A DNA stretch of 64,000 nt from Syngnathus acus (lineage: Eukaryota; Chordata; Actinopteri; Syngnathiformes; Syngnathidae). Location of the stretch: contig NC_051099.1 in the NCBI RefSeq assembly GCF_901709675.1, positions 8,682,001 through 8,746,000 on the forward strand, in the 5' to 3' direction. Position 1 is the first letter of the stretch, and every line of letters begins with the position of its first letter. The notes beneath the pieces are model-generated. The model searched no databases. It saw only the letters and a program-made list of their open reading frames with translations, and was not told the origin of the DNA. Made by a program: the position numbers and the translations under genes. This document shows positions 11,542 through 23,983 of the stretch, piece after piece.

Positions 11542-14500
11542 ATGAATCTAGATTTGGTATTAAACGACAACAAAACATGTGTTGTAAGTCTAGCAAAAGT
11601 GAAATGAAAATGCCTCAAGGCCTCCATAGAATACGCCCTGGCCAGAACACCCCACCATTGTGTGTACACACGAGTGTAGTTCATAGCAAGCCGCAATAAA
11701 TCTGAATTTGCAAAATGATGGGAGTCAGGGGTGGCGTCTGTCACCGTCACACTGGCTTTTTGGCTGATGCAAACACCTCCCAGCTATCAGGGACCTTGCT
11801 ATGGCAGCTCATCAATAGTTCATGAGGTTATTTTAGGATTGCATGTGGGGTGATTAATACGCCTTGTGTGCAGTGGCCGTTTTGCGTTTTGCCTTCGGTC
11901 TGCACGGAAAGGACAACACAAGATGCAGTGGAAGGCGCACACCATCGTGAAAATACGTGCGCCTGTCATCTTGACTGGCTCATGTTGAAAGAAGGCAAAC
12001 TTAAAAGACAGCGTGTGATGCGTTTGGAGATAGAGCGACGTCAACTTTGGAGACCGTACCTTGATCGCCCGCGTCAGCTTCTCTTTCTCTCCCTTCTCTG
12101 GTCTTTTAAGGCCTGTTTACTCAACACAGTTTGGAAGTACCGACATGTTGAAACTGGCGTTTTGGCCAATAGTAAGCATGTCAAAGTGAACGTTTTTCAA
12201 ACCTGTACAGCCATGCATATGCTGAAAGCATAGATATCTGTGAGGGAGTGAGGCCATACGTACACAGATATCTTTTTCTAAAGGTGGACGAGAGATTCTG
12301 TAGGTGAGTTGTAATAGGTGCGCATTGATTTGACTTGCCATGGCAGCGTGTGCTGACTTTGATACAGTCTGCTTTGAGACACAGAGAATCAAGACCGAAG
12401 GGCTCGCTTTACTCGTCTGTCAAGCAAACTTTGGTCGTGTAGTGCCTTTAGTATCTTTGAGGAACAAATTTAATGCTTGTGTACGCCAAGCATGCACTTT
12501 CCAAGTCCTTCCGAAGTACAAATGAGCAGGCGCCTTATCAATCCTGTCTTTTCACGCTTTGATCGGAACGGAAATACGTTCGCTCAAGCGGTGTGCTCAT
12601 TGTATGTGTGGGATTATGCATACATGTGCCAGCCGGCTAACACGTGTGCGCCAGCCTCCTTCCAAAGTGCCACAGGTGAAGAGAGGTGGCATCAAAGGCA
12701 CTTGTCACTCTTCTGGCTTTATCGCCTTCTCTCATCTTTTCCTCGCTTACTCTTTCTCGCTTCTGTCACTTCACACATATCTTCTTATTCACATTTTTTC
12801 CCCAATCCCTTGTGCGGCTCGCTATTCTCCGTTGTTTTTTATGTTTTCTTTGCCAACCCAATTTCTTCTCATCACCTTTGTCTTTTTCCGCTCTACCAGG
12901 AAAATCACCTTCAAAAAGAAAAGCTGGGTTGTTTTTTTCCATGTATTTATCACCTTATATTCATCTCCCATTTCTGGAAAGAGAGCAAAAAAGAAAATCT
13001 GCCTCAAGGATCCATATCACTTGCGCTTCTCTATCCATGAACCTGGCTTAAAACAATCCCACCTCCTCCCCTGAATCAGGAGAGTGGGGACGAGAGCTGC
13101 TGTCATTTCTCATGAATTAATCTTACCTGTCACACACTTTGTTCTTTTGTTTCTTGGTCGTACTCATTCTTACTCCTTCTCGCCATGCCCTCTCCTGCCT
13201 TTCCATCTCTCTCAGGTGCTCACATTTCATTTTTCTTCCTACACATGCCACACAGCAGTCCCTTAAGAAATGTCATTTCTGTCTTCTCTTTTTGTTCTGT
13301 AATTTCTCCATGTCCCTCCTTTTCACTTGGGAATTCGTTTATCGTCGTCGCCCGTTCTTCTGTCCCGGCCCTCTGATCTCTCTCTCCGGTTCTCGCTCTC
13401 TCCGTCTTTGTCGCAGACACTCCTCCGCTCCATTTCTCTTTTCTATTTTGTCACACTTTCACATCTGGTCCTCACAGGCTCCTTTCTCGCCTGTCACTTT
13501 GGGGCCTTTTCCGAAATGCCACGATAGCATGAATATTAGATCTTGTGCTATGGTCACATTATCATCATTTCAACGAAGGAAATGTGAAAAGTGTTGACAT
13601 AAATATGTGAACATTCTTGTTTCTCTGACTATTTTTGCCTCGTTGCTTTTTGGGTAATTGAAAAATCTCAGCTGAGTTGAAGGCAGATAACAAATCTGTC
13701 CACGGTTGGCAAGTGTTAAAATTTCTGCTCCAATGGTTTTTGGGGTGGCTCTATGCCCTTTGGGTCTAAAAAAAAATATATATATTTTTTTTTAATTAGG
13801 TGTCTCAAATGTCTGCTGGACTTGATAACAAAGTCGTTAAACGGATTACAAAGCCGAACGTTTGAGTTAAAGTTAAATGGATTTCATTTAATCTGCTACT
13901 GGAAATAGCACAAGGGCTAACAACTAACTTGTCTTTTTTTTTTTATGATGCCTGTCTATCAAGCAACCAATAGAAACATTCCATGAAAATGCAAATATGT
14001 CTTGCAATATCTAGGACAATGTTATTGCACTGCTAATTGGTGCAAAATTCTCTTCCTGTCTGCACCTGCCCTCCCCACTCCTCAATTAGTCTTAATTGCA
14101 AGTGCTGTAATAAAATGGGACAAATTGTATCATGATCAATGTTTCCTGAGCGAGCTGACAGTTGTGCCCGTGTTTGCTTTTGTTGGCTCATTTCGATGAA
14201 TGGGAGGAATGCTAAGTGAACGCGCACCCTCCAGAAGGAAGGGGCTTCTCTCTTCTTGGTCTCGTGCAACATGATTTATTCATCATGCCACATGTCTCGT
14301 ATACATGGTACCCCGTGCCCCCACTTGAGATGAATTTGTTTTCATACAGAGTCCAGAGAGTTGAAAAGATATAAATTGAGAAAAGTAAAGATTGGGTCAC
14401 GTGACGGGAAATTCCCTTATTTTTCAACAATCCCGCTCTTCCAAGCTGTCAAATTACCTTTTTTCTTCTGCTGCAGTGAGAGGGGATAATTAATAGGTCC

Positions 14501-17500
14501 TCTTTGGGTTCTTTTGGGAGTTTTCTGGCCGCCTTCAAAGTGATAATTCTCGCCGGCTGTTGCCTCCGGGGACTGCTCCATCTTATTAACTTGTCTTTCC
14601 AGACAGCAGGGATGGAGAAGAACTGCCAAGTCCTCTTGTGACTTCTCTTGCCCTAAACATGCACTGCTCACAGTGCATGCTTGCGACTGCATGCCAACTC
14701 TCCCATCAACTAAGATGAGTACAAGATGAAGATTTTTAAAGTAGACACAATCATGATTATTGGTGTCAGCATGCAGTGACAGTGAAAATATGAATAGAGC
14801 TGAGAATGTATTCAGCTCTGGGCACTTTTCATCCTCTGGATGGTTCCCTGTGGATTGAGAATAAAGGTAGTCAGACCATCCTGCCACTAATAGAATATTT
14901 TTTATGTGGAATTTAATGGTCAAATATGAAACCCTAACATAATTAGGTTGCCATGTCAATGTATGCTTCATTTTGAGAACAGGCTGACCTCTCAAGGTGT
15001 CTGGATTGATAATTTAAACTGAAACACTGAAGCGGGATTACAAGAAGAAATAAGTCTTGGCAGGTAAATAACTGACCAAAGCTCCAGTTCATCTTTCCCT
15101 CGAGATCAATAGTTTCATTGAGGCCATCTCTCAGTTAGTCTGACTAGGTCTTAATCCTTGCTGCACAGGCCACGCCTCTTGTATAGAAATCACATCATGT
15201 AACAACAATAACATTGTCATAACGTCTTTTTGAATGCTGTAGTCATTGTAGAACACATGTTGGAAGGCATGTCTTTCTTTCGAAACAAGCACGACAGCTT
15301 TGCAGTCTGCTTCCAACAGAAGTGAAGGACTCGATTTGTGCCTCCGGAGCTTATCTGACCATTGGACATAACACGGTGCTGGCTCTCCATCACTCTCCTC
15401 TGCTGTAAAAGGATGCCTTCACGCTGCACTGTAGCATTTTCTAAGCTGTGTCACGGCTGGGGGGCTTGAATGTACACGCAATAGGATTGGCACAGACAAG
15501 CAACATGACATATGAGGAGAGAATCAGTCCAGACACCTGAACAAAGAGAAAAGCTTTTTGCCATGTTCCAAAGCGAAAATATGGATGGATAAAAGCGTAA
15601 TCTTTACGCTCTGGGAAAGTATTTATTAGGATATCATTTCGGGGTTAGGTTTACCACATTAAAAATTTTCGATAGGAAATAAACATTTATCCCAGTTGGC
15701 CAAATGTCTATCTCACCACCAAAGGGGTTCAGCTTGGATTCTATTTGATATTATTTGTAGTTTGCTTTATAAAGATTTTCTATTACACTCCCCTGAGATA
15801 TTTTGTAATATGATATTGTGCCAAATACGTACAAAATCGCCATGGCACGCAGGTCATGTAATACTCCACTAATCAGGAGAGAGGCTGACCACCTTTTTCC
15901 ATTTGGGACTGTAATCCTATGTTATTTTCAGACTGAAGAGGAGCTATATATAAAAGCAACATCCGTGTCACGTCAATGCTGAGCCGCCAAAAAAGATGCT
16001 CCAAATGAGTGATCATAAATTAGCTGGTGCATATTCATTATGCAAGCTCCTGCAGTCTCCTTAGCGTTTAACTGTGCTATCATAAACATCATCATGGCTT
16101 CTGTCTCTGGTGGTGATGAAGCCTCTCCACTCTCTCATAGTTTATACAAATATGCAACATTATGAACCTTTAAGTCTGGAAAAAAACGTTAGCTGAGTCG
16201 TGAATGGGAACCGAGATTTGTTCTAATCAGCTCAGTTTAGCCTCTTTTTTTTTCATGAAAGTACTTCTTATTCGGCTTGCGTTCAGGTGCCGTGTTATTG
16301 TCCCGTCTTTCATGCATCAATAGAGGGATTATTATACATTCTTATTTATAATTGGAGGGCAGGTTAGACAAGGGGATAATTAAAATAGTGTGTGTCGCTA
16401 CTCCATCTATTTTCTGTCTGTGTCTCTTGGCGGCGTGTTTGTGTGCCCTGCTTTGTCCTCCAAGTTAATGGAGATAATGTGGCACTTAGTGTGGAGAGTA
16501 ACAAACAGACGCATACACTTGGAAATTGATCAAACAGCGGCATACCAAAACGGCAAATAAGGTTTAGATTCAGCCATATTAGTGAAACGGTTTATGCTCA
16601 CGTGCATGAGGTCATTTAGTGACTTCTTGGATGAATGATTTGTAAGTCGAAGAAACGCCTCCAGCGGTGACAAACTTGGAGTGAATGTGGCAAAGTCTTG
16701 CAACCGACGAGTAAAGTGTCGAGAAGGGACCCATGTGTCTTTGGATCTGGAGGCCAGCGCTCGTTACATTGGCTGGTAAAGTCTTGGAGTTCAGCTGACG
16801 CCGTCAAAGTGAATTGCGGAGAGCAGTTTTGACAGCAGGGTGAAGGTGGGCCTGATTAGGATGGATGATGACAACAGGTGTAGCTCACCAGCACCATTGT
16901 ATTTGCTTGTGTTTTAGCTGGTGCCAAATTTCACTGCAGTGGATGATGTAAATGAAAATTATTGATGGGTTTGCTGGTTAAATGTTGTTGAAAATGATGT
17001 TGCAATATTTCAAAGCTGCTGAAAGCCTTTATTACCCAGCCGTTGCTCGTGTGACAGCGCCAAAGCCTTTCATGAAATGCGTTGCCGTGGTCTGATTTAA
17101 TGTTTGATCAGAAAAAAAAAAACATGCAACCCGCTTAGGGGTTGTTTTTTTTCTGTCTACCACCACTGTTGCTGAAATGCAAGGAAAATGCCTTGAATTT
17201 CTCCTTACGTCTACTTTTTCTTTCATGGAAAGTTAATTCGGTGAGTGAAATCTTAATTAGGTTGATTGAAGAAACCTCCTTTGCAGTCTCACAGTCTCCG
17301 GATCACAAAATACATTTCAAAGGAAACTTTGACAAAGAAATATCAATGTATGGAAAAGTCGTTATCCAGAACTTAGCATATTTCCAAGTTTAGCGACGTG
17401 AACTACTGAAGGTTAAACACAGAACAGACAAAGGTTGTTTTCACTGCGCACCCATACTGGGTTAAATCCAGTTTCAATTTCAAACACAACTTGACTCAAC

Positions 17501-18925
17501 ATGTGATGCTGTCACAGTTTGAACGTGGAAACAATCGGAGACAAATTGTAACTCGTTTTTTTTTTCCAGCATCTTAGTTGTTGATCTATTTTCCCATCAC
17601 AGACAAAATCACGACATGACTCAGTTGCGATTCCTCTGAGTTTTCTTTCTCTGTTGCTCTGAGGAGCAGATGGAACAAGGAGAACACTTCATCCGCAGGG
17701 TTTTGTCTCTTTGGCTTCCTCTGGCGTAGCCAACTCATCCCGCTGTACTCATTGGAAGATCTGGTTTCTTGCCCATGATCCTTCCCTCTTGTCTGGCTTC
17801 CAAGCACTGACTCATTCAGTCATCCCCTGTCTTTCATTCATTCTCCTCCTCCCGATTTGGCTACTAGGGAGCTACTGTATGTGGCAATGGAGCAAGCATC
17901 ATTGATATAGCATCTGTTTGGACATGGTGCAGAATCTGTGGCATGTGGGCGAGCATCTGGGGGCTTGAACGTGGGGCACATGACATCCCGTTGCATACCT
18001 TGACATGCCTCGCTCAACTCTAAGTAAGAGCGTGCCCATTTCACTGGCGCAGCCACTCCCGCACATTCCGATGGCCGCACCAAGATGATTGTACGTCTCT
18101 TCCAGCTGAAACATTGCATTAATAATGGACCTATCATATAATCTGACTCCTGGGTAGTAGCAGCAGCAGCAGGGCCACGTGTCCATTTTAGACACTCACT
18201 CAGAGAGGAAGAGAACGTTTTGGCACCATGAATGCATCGGGGAAGCCAGACACCCCAATCCAAATCATCGCCACACATCTCTTGTAGATGGCCCAACTTG
18301 TCAAAGCTCGTCCAGACACTCTGCCAAGACACTTTCACCCTTGGCAGCAGACAAAATGAGACTTTTTATTCTCCAAAGTGCTCGATTTTCATCGAGTTTT
18401 GATGAAGTGGCAATATGTTTATCAGTAAGGCACTTTCTTTATTGTTTTTATGGCAATGTATTTGCTTGCATACGGTGCTTGTTGAATATCCTCGAGGCAA
18501 CTGCAGGCAGTATGCCAAAATGACTGTTTGACTGTTAAAAGGTGTTTATTCGATGGACCGGGCAAATTGTTACAGACAGCCAAAAGGGGTGGGGGTGGGG
18601 GGTTAATATGCCTTTTCTAGCAGCAAATGTTACCTAATGAATCCGACTGTTGATAGAAAGTGGTAATAAAATCTAAATATCCCCCGTGGGTGTTTTCCAT
18701 CAGTAAACATTTGTGGCTGAATGGCTAAATTAAAGATTATAACTTGTATTTTGTCCCCCCTTCCAACACAAGAAAAGAGATGTCATCTTCCATGTGATTT
18801 TGCATGCAGCAAGCATAAAAAAAGAAAAAAATACTGCTTGGCAGATTTCAAGGTTTTGTCACATCTGGAAAGAGCATCCTGAGTTTTGAATGCATCTTGA
18901 CGGTTTAACTATGTAAACGGATCGA

Positions 18926-18969
18926 TGCACACCTGATCTCTGCTCGGAGTGGCAGAGATCAGGTGTGCA
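18926..18969. repeat. Perfect 18-bp inverted repeat with 8-nt loop
   Basis: TGCACACCTGATCTCTGC is followed by the loop TCGGAGTG and then the exact reverse complement. Outside the arms the pairing stops. As RNA this would make a fully paired 18-bp stem. It is shorter than a normal pre-miRNA stem and carries no flanking duplex. Confidence 0.9.
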
Positions 18970-21900
18970 CAATCATTCTATCCAAATGAAAAGCTTTTTC
19001 ATCTTTTGAAGCAGACATACTTTTCTGAAAAGGTGCAGGTGCAAGTCTCGTAATTACATGCAGCTTAGCTTTTTCTCCATTACAGAGATGTTTTGCAGTA
19101 AGTAGCAAAGCGCCCTATTTGTGCGCTACATGCTACATGATGGAAATAAATGGTTCTATCATAAAGTTAACCAAAATCATTCCAATTATTATTCCATACT
19201 GTTTACTACTGCAGACTAGCTCAGCTCCTCAAGAAGCATATCTCTTAGAGGATAGAATACATAATAGTGTTCTTTTATTGTCTGCAGGTGTTGCTCCACC
19301 TTTTGTGTTCAAATATCTGTTGCTTAATGGGTGATAACACTGGGGCACAGTTTTTCTGTTTGAAGGCTATAGTCCGTTCCTCAAGTTTGAGAGACGAGAT
19401 ACATTTATTTTGTTCACCTAATTTCACCATGATAGAGCTGACGTTCGTGGGTTGCAATAATCATAAAAAGGTTGACAATGAGTAATTAAACGTCATGCTC
19501 CAATGCAACACAAGAGCATGCTCCGCCATCTGTTACAGTTGTGGATTATGTAAAAAGCAAGTTAAAGTAACTGTTGTGTGTTGTACATAATCATCTGATA
19601 TTGCGCAAGCTCAATTGCTGAAACTACTAATAAATTATAGTATGAATTAGACAGGTCTGTATTCGAGACTTGGATTTGATCTTTTTACTATGCCATTTTC
19701 ATTACCATCACCGATGAATACAAACTTAATTACATTTATTGTATACTATGTCCATTATAAAGTGAGTAAAGTTCAATTCTACTAAATGGCAGAATTTAAT
19801 TTCCAGTTTTATCTTTGCTATCATTTGTCATTAAGCTTAGAAGTAGCTTTTCTCACTAGAGTGGAACCAGCAGTTGACCTTGAATTTATTTCTGTCGCTA
19901 TTTCCATCATGAAGCCTGCATCACAACACATACAAGTGCACCAATACAAAATAACCAGACCAGGAAGGCAATATTTAAATTTGTCTGACAGTGAGTTGAG
20001 CCAAATGTTATAAAAAGCCAAATGTGATAAAAATGGCGTCATTATTCAGACCCATCAAATGAAAGAACTCCTCCTCATCACACAATAGATTGTCATGTCC
20101 CATGTGGTGTCTATCAGCCACTCTTGTTACATGTCAAGTAAAAATAGAAATTTCAAACTGAAGCTATTGGATTCTGCTATTTCCTCAGCGCATATTATTC
20201 CTGCAACTTTAGTGCGAAAAATTGGCTGGATTTATACTTTGGGTCCAAGGGCCCAATTCCAATTAAATAGCAAAATCATTTTTTTTAATTGTGTAATTAC
20301 ATGTACATTTGACTTACAATTATGGCAAGAATTACACTGCATGGTTCAAGTGACACAATTCCCTTTTTTTTTTTTTTGCTCTTAAGTGGCCCAATTCAGA
20401 TATGCATGGCAGCGTAAATAGAAAAGAAAAAAAAAAGGGCCACAGATATCACAAGACATCTTTGGAGTGCATATTAAACAGTCACACTCTCTCTTGACTT
20501 GAGTGATTTATTTTTCCTTCCCAGTGTGCCTGGAACATTGTTGTGACACCACGCCTCCAAGTCTCAAGTGATTGCCTGCTTAGAGCAGCGCCACTCTGTG
20601 TCATAAATTAAGAACTGCAACACACACAATCCCATGCTTAACATGACCGCTGTTTTTGTGACCTCTCTGGATGCCAGGTGGAGACGCTCTTCATGGTCAG
20701 CTGTGGGTTCATGGCAATTCTGCAACTGAAGTGTCTTCCAAGCTATTTGGATTGTCTGACCTTTAAGATGATGAAGCGCAGGGAGAATGACCCTAGCCAG
20801 ATTGTTCAAAGCGCATCCTCCAGGTAGTGGGGGTCCAGAGTCACGCTGCCTGCCGGATTGATCCGCCCCTTCGTCAAAGGCCAAATACAGGAAGTTTAGC
20901 CAGAGGAGAAGGCCGTGCGTCATCTGCTTTTGAAGCTCTCTCCAATACCGCCGCGCTATCCTTGCATGGATAACCGCGCTCATGCCAATCATCTGGGCAG
21001 TGACGAGCTACCAGTGGCACTATTGAAGGTGCTAACATGGACTGTAAGAGCGTTGGAGTTTCCGCTGCTGTTTTGCTCGGGCCTGTTGCGCAGGATTAAA
21101 TCTACTCATTTCGAACTCACCGCAGATGTCAGCTTTGAGATTGAATTGAGCTCCCCCCTCGCTTGAAAAAGGAAACTTCAGAGAGAAACTAAACAGAGGC
21201 AAAGTCCTTTCAGTTCCCCAAGCGCAGCACGAGTGGGATTTAACGCGCGTATGCTCGTGTATGTGAAAGTGTTTGCGTGTGCGGCTCTAAGCACTGTAGT
21301 GTACGTTTTATTTGATAACCGAACTAGTCGTTACGGCTGGGCAATCGAAACCGAATCGTAGTTTTGATCGTGACTCCTCAGGAACTTAAAAACATCAAGG
21401 AATGTAATCGAAGAAAAAGTATTCATGTGACAAGCATGCTGTTGGTTTGCAGGTTCCAGACATTGTAAAAGTAGCCTGAATGCACCATTTTGCTTGTGCA
21501 GCGCTTTGTTTTTCTTTGTCAATGAAGAAGACAAATCTTTTCATCTCGGATATACTCCTACGTAAAGCAAGATGATAATGGTCGTCCAAGACGCTTTTTC
21601 ATCTCCTCTAATGACTGCCCAAAGTCACGGATAAAAGGATATTGTTGAGTTCCTAAGATGTCGTGCTATTTTGACTGTATAAAAACAGGCTGAGTGAACC
21701 ACGGTGCTATTCCTGACAAGTGTGTGCGTTTTTTATGAAAAGTAGCGGTCCAGCTGAGACAGCGGCTGAGCATGCCCTGATCGTGAGGGTCGCTGGGGTT
21801 AAAGTGACATCATCAGGCCGTGCTTGATGGGGTAATGATGTCATGATGTGAGTTATTCTTAAGAGGACAGACTAGCTGCAACTGTCGTGATTTTTCTTCT

Positions 21901-22737
21901 GCATTCAATTGAAACATGAGCTACGTACACACTTGAGATTTTCATCTGGAATCTCACTAAAAGCCATTTCTGCTAAATGTGCGTCACTGCGTCAGCGCAA
22001 TAAAAATATAGACCTAATTGACGTGAATCGACTTCACATCTAATTGCTGGTCTTTCAAAGACTGACTCGAGTTAGCTACATTTCACCATTAAGTCTCTAA
22101 AGTCATCTTATGCAAACCTTTGCTGTAATCTTTTACCATCACTGCCTTCACACATTCACCACCTATTATTCCCGAGCAGACTTTCCACATTCTTGTGGAG
22201 CAAGAAATGCTAATCAAGTTTAATGAAACAGCTGCAATATCTAGTGTATATCAAATGATCACAAAATACAAAAGGTGCGTATGTTTCATTTCACCAAAGT
22301 CCCTCATTGCTTCACCTCTCAAAAGAAATTCATCAGAGGGTCTGAAAGGCTTTCAGAGAGAGAAAAAAAACTTCTGTCCTGACCTAATGCTGGCACTCTT
22401 CCCCTCCATTGGTTGTCACCGCATGTGATAGAAATGGGGACATCTATTGGGCCTGGACTACTGCTTGGCACAAAGGAGGCTGACATTCTTAAATGAAGCA
22501 TTCTCTTGCGGTCAAAACCTTCCTATCTCATCTCATACTTGGTCGAATGCAGGGGTCCCTAACTGTGCGGCCACAGAACGTGACTGGTCTTGTCTAGTCA
22601 CAAAATTTCTAGAAATAGGCAATGAAATCATTTTCGGGCCATTCTTTTCGGTCATGTTTAACCTTACCTCCAAAGTTCCCTTGTGGCTGACGCTTCATGG
22701 GCTTTCACCTCTTTACTTTGGTGTGGCTCGGGAAGAG

Positions 22738-23130
22738 TGTCACAAGCCTGGCTCAACAGCAAGTCACAACACACACTGTGGGGAAAATAACTCAAACGGC
22801 TCAGGCCAATCAAAATGGTTTATTTCACAAATACTAAAAATAGTTCAATACCAAAATAAATGCAACGTATGTAAGTGTGAGTAGGAATCAGTTGTGTATG
22901 TAGTGCATGAATGTGAATGACTGGGTGGATGTGAAGTTGTTTTCCTGTATAAATCCAATATAACAAGATGAACTGAAGACAAACCAAACGTGTTACCTGT
23001 TGGGGAGATAGCAGAGAGAGTGAATGAGCACAGCACAAACAATTTAAAAGCACAGGTGCCACCACTCAGGTGGCCCCACCCCTGCCTACCATGGGAAACC
23101 TCCCACAACAGGCAGGGGAGGGCCATGACA
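22738..23130 (-). mobile_element. LTR-like segment (possible solo LTR, no target duplication seen)
   Basis: On the minus strand the block begins TGTCATGGCCC and ends GCTTGTGACA, giving TGTCA/TGACA ends. It contains an ATTTATA-type TATA-like stretch and an AATAAA signal about 90 bases before its end, an arrangement like U3-R-U5. The flanking five bases (AAGAG and ACTTA) do not match, so either one boundary is wrong or the copy was rearranged. It abuts the LINE 3' end at 23131 exactly. Confidence 0.4.
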
Positions 23131-23255
23131 ACTTAGACTTAGACAAACTTTATTGTCATTTTGTAAACACTGGGTGCACACAAAACGAAATTACGTTGCA
23201 TACGGCTTCCAACAATGTAGTGATATTTCGGCTGAATAAAAAGTGACATTCTATA

Positions 23256-23983
23256 GGGTGTTTCATAAAGTACGCAGTTTTTAAAAATGCAATAAATCAG
23301 CCAAAATCGATGCAAAATTCAAAATTCTTATTTAATTTCATTCAACATATACTTCAATTTAATAATGGAAAATGATATCGAGCATATGTCCACCTCCACT
23401 TTCTCTGCAGGCAGTCATCCGATCGTTGAAATTAACGATAACTCTTTTACAGACGTCCCTGTCGATTTTCGCCGATTACCCGTTGAATTTCCATCTTCAG
23501 TTCGGTAATCGTTTGAGGTTTGTTCACGTAAACTTGTGACTTCACATATCCCCATAAAAGAAGTCACAAGGTGTGAGGTCACATGACCTCGTGAGGCCAT
23601 TCTTGGTCGCCGCCGCGAAGTGAGATCAGACGCTCAGGAATTACGGTTTCGACGGGCGATTTTCTGGTTGCAACTGACCCAGATTCTTCGAATTTCTGTA
23701 CCAACTCGAAACTGTTGTTGCGGTCGGGGCATCTGTCACGTCCAAAGATCGCGCGAAGTTTACGGACAGTCTCTGCGTAGCACTCCCCGTTTTTGTAATG
23801 AGTTTTCACAATAAGAATGCGTTGCTCGATACTGAACCGCTCCATGGCTACAAAATGGAAAAAACGACAAATGGTCTTCTAATCGGAGTGATAATAGATA
23901 ACGAAAATGATAGGAACAGTGCTGACAATCTTCAAACAAAAAATCCCGCGCAATTAAATAACTGCGTACTTTATGAAACACCC
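23256..23983 (-). mobile_element. Internally deleted mariner-like element inserted into the LINE
   Basis: The ends GGGTGTTTCATAAAGTACGC and its reverse complement at 23964-23983 are exact 20-bp inverted repeats. Each is flanked by TA (23254-23255 and 23984-23985). The minus-strand interior holds the head and tail of an IS630/mariner-type transposase, with the catalytic middle missing. The insertion is younger than the LINE it interrupts. Confidence 0.88.
23506..23845 (-). pseudogene. Transposase remnant: helix-turn-helix head joined to C-terminal tail
   Basis: From 23845 on the minus strand the frame reads MERFSIEQRILIVKTHYKNG and later VQKFEESGSVATRKSP, the DNA-binding head of mariner-like transposases related to, but distinct from, the one at 693. 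Soon after, in another frame near 23556-23506, LWGYVKSQVYVNKPQT is visible, which belongs near the C-terminus of the same protein family. The segment with the catalytic acidic residues is missing and a frameshift separates the parts. The gene is non-functional; at most the terminal repeats could be mobilised by a related enzyme. Confidence 0.8.

Noticed and set aside
11385-11750. Long frames of MDGWMDGW and HPSIHPSI on both strands
   Set aside because: They are translations of the GATG array; a tetranucleotide repeat without stops is open in every frame.
12477-13597. Overlapping frames of 120-187 codons on the + strand
   Set aside because: The region is strongly pyrimidine-biased, which removes stop codons in several frames at once. 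The products are Ser/Phe/Leu-rich with no domain, and no start context or splice sites stand out.
14417-14995. Minus-strand frame of 192 codons, the second longest in the window
   Set aside because: No recognisable motif, mixed low-information composition, no gene context. A few frames of this size are expected by chance.
18585-18602. G-quadruplex (GGGGTGGGGGTGGGGGG)
   Set aside because: Can fold in principle, but such runs are common in introns and nothing ties it to a function here.
18926-18969. The hairpin as a microRNA precursor
   Set aside because: The stem is only 18 bp with no flanking duplex, shorter than a Drosha substrate; kept only as an unexplained palindrome.
20564-20992. Minus-strand frame of 142 codons
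   Set aside because: No family recognised, no supporting splice or poly(A) signals.
21325-21370. Possible start of a fish repeat (GGCTGGGCAATCGAAACCG)
   Set aside because: Resembles the common 'GGGCTGGGCGAT' repeat start, but no second end or flanks were found.
22548-22580. hAT-like left end CAGGGGTCCCTAACTGTG
   Set aside because: No matching right end or octamer duplication located, so not annotated.
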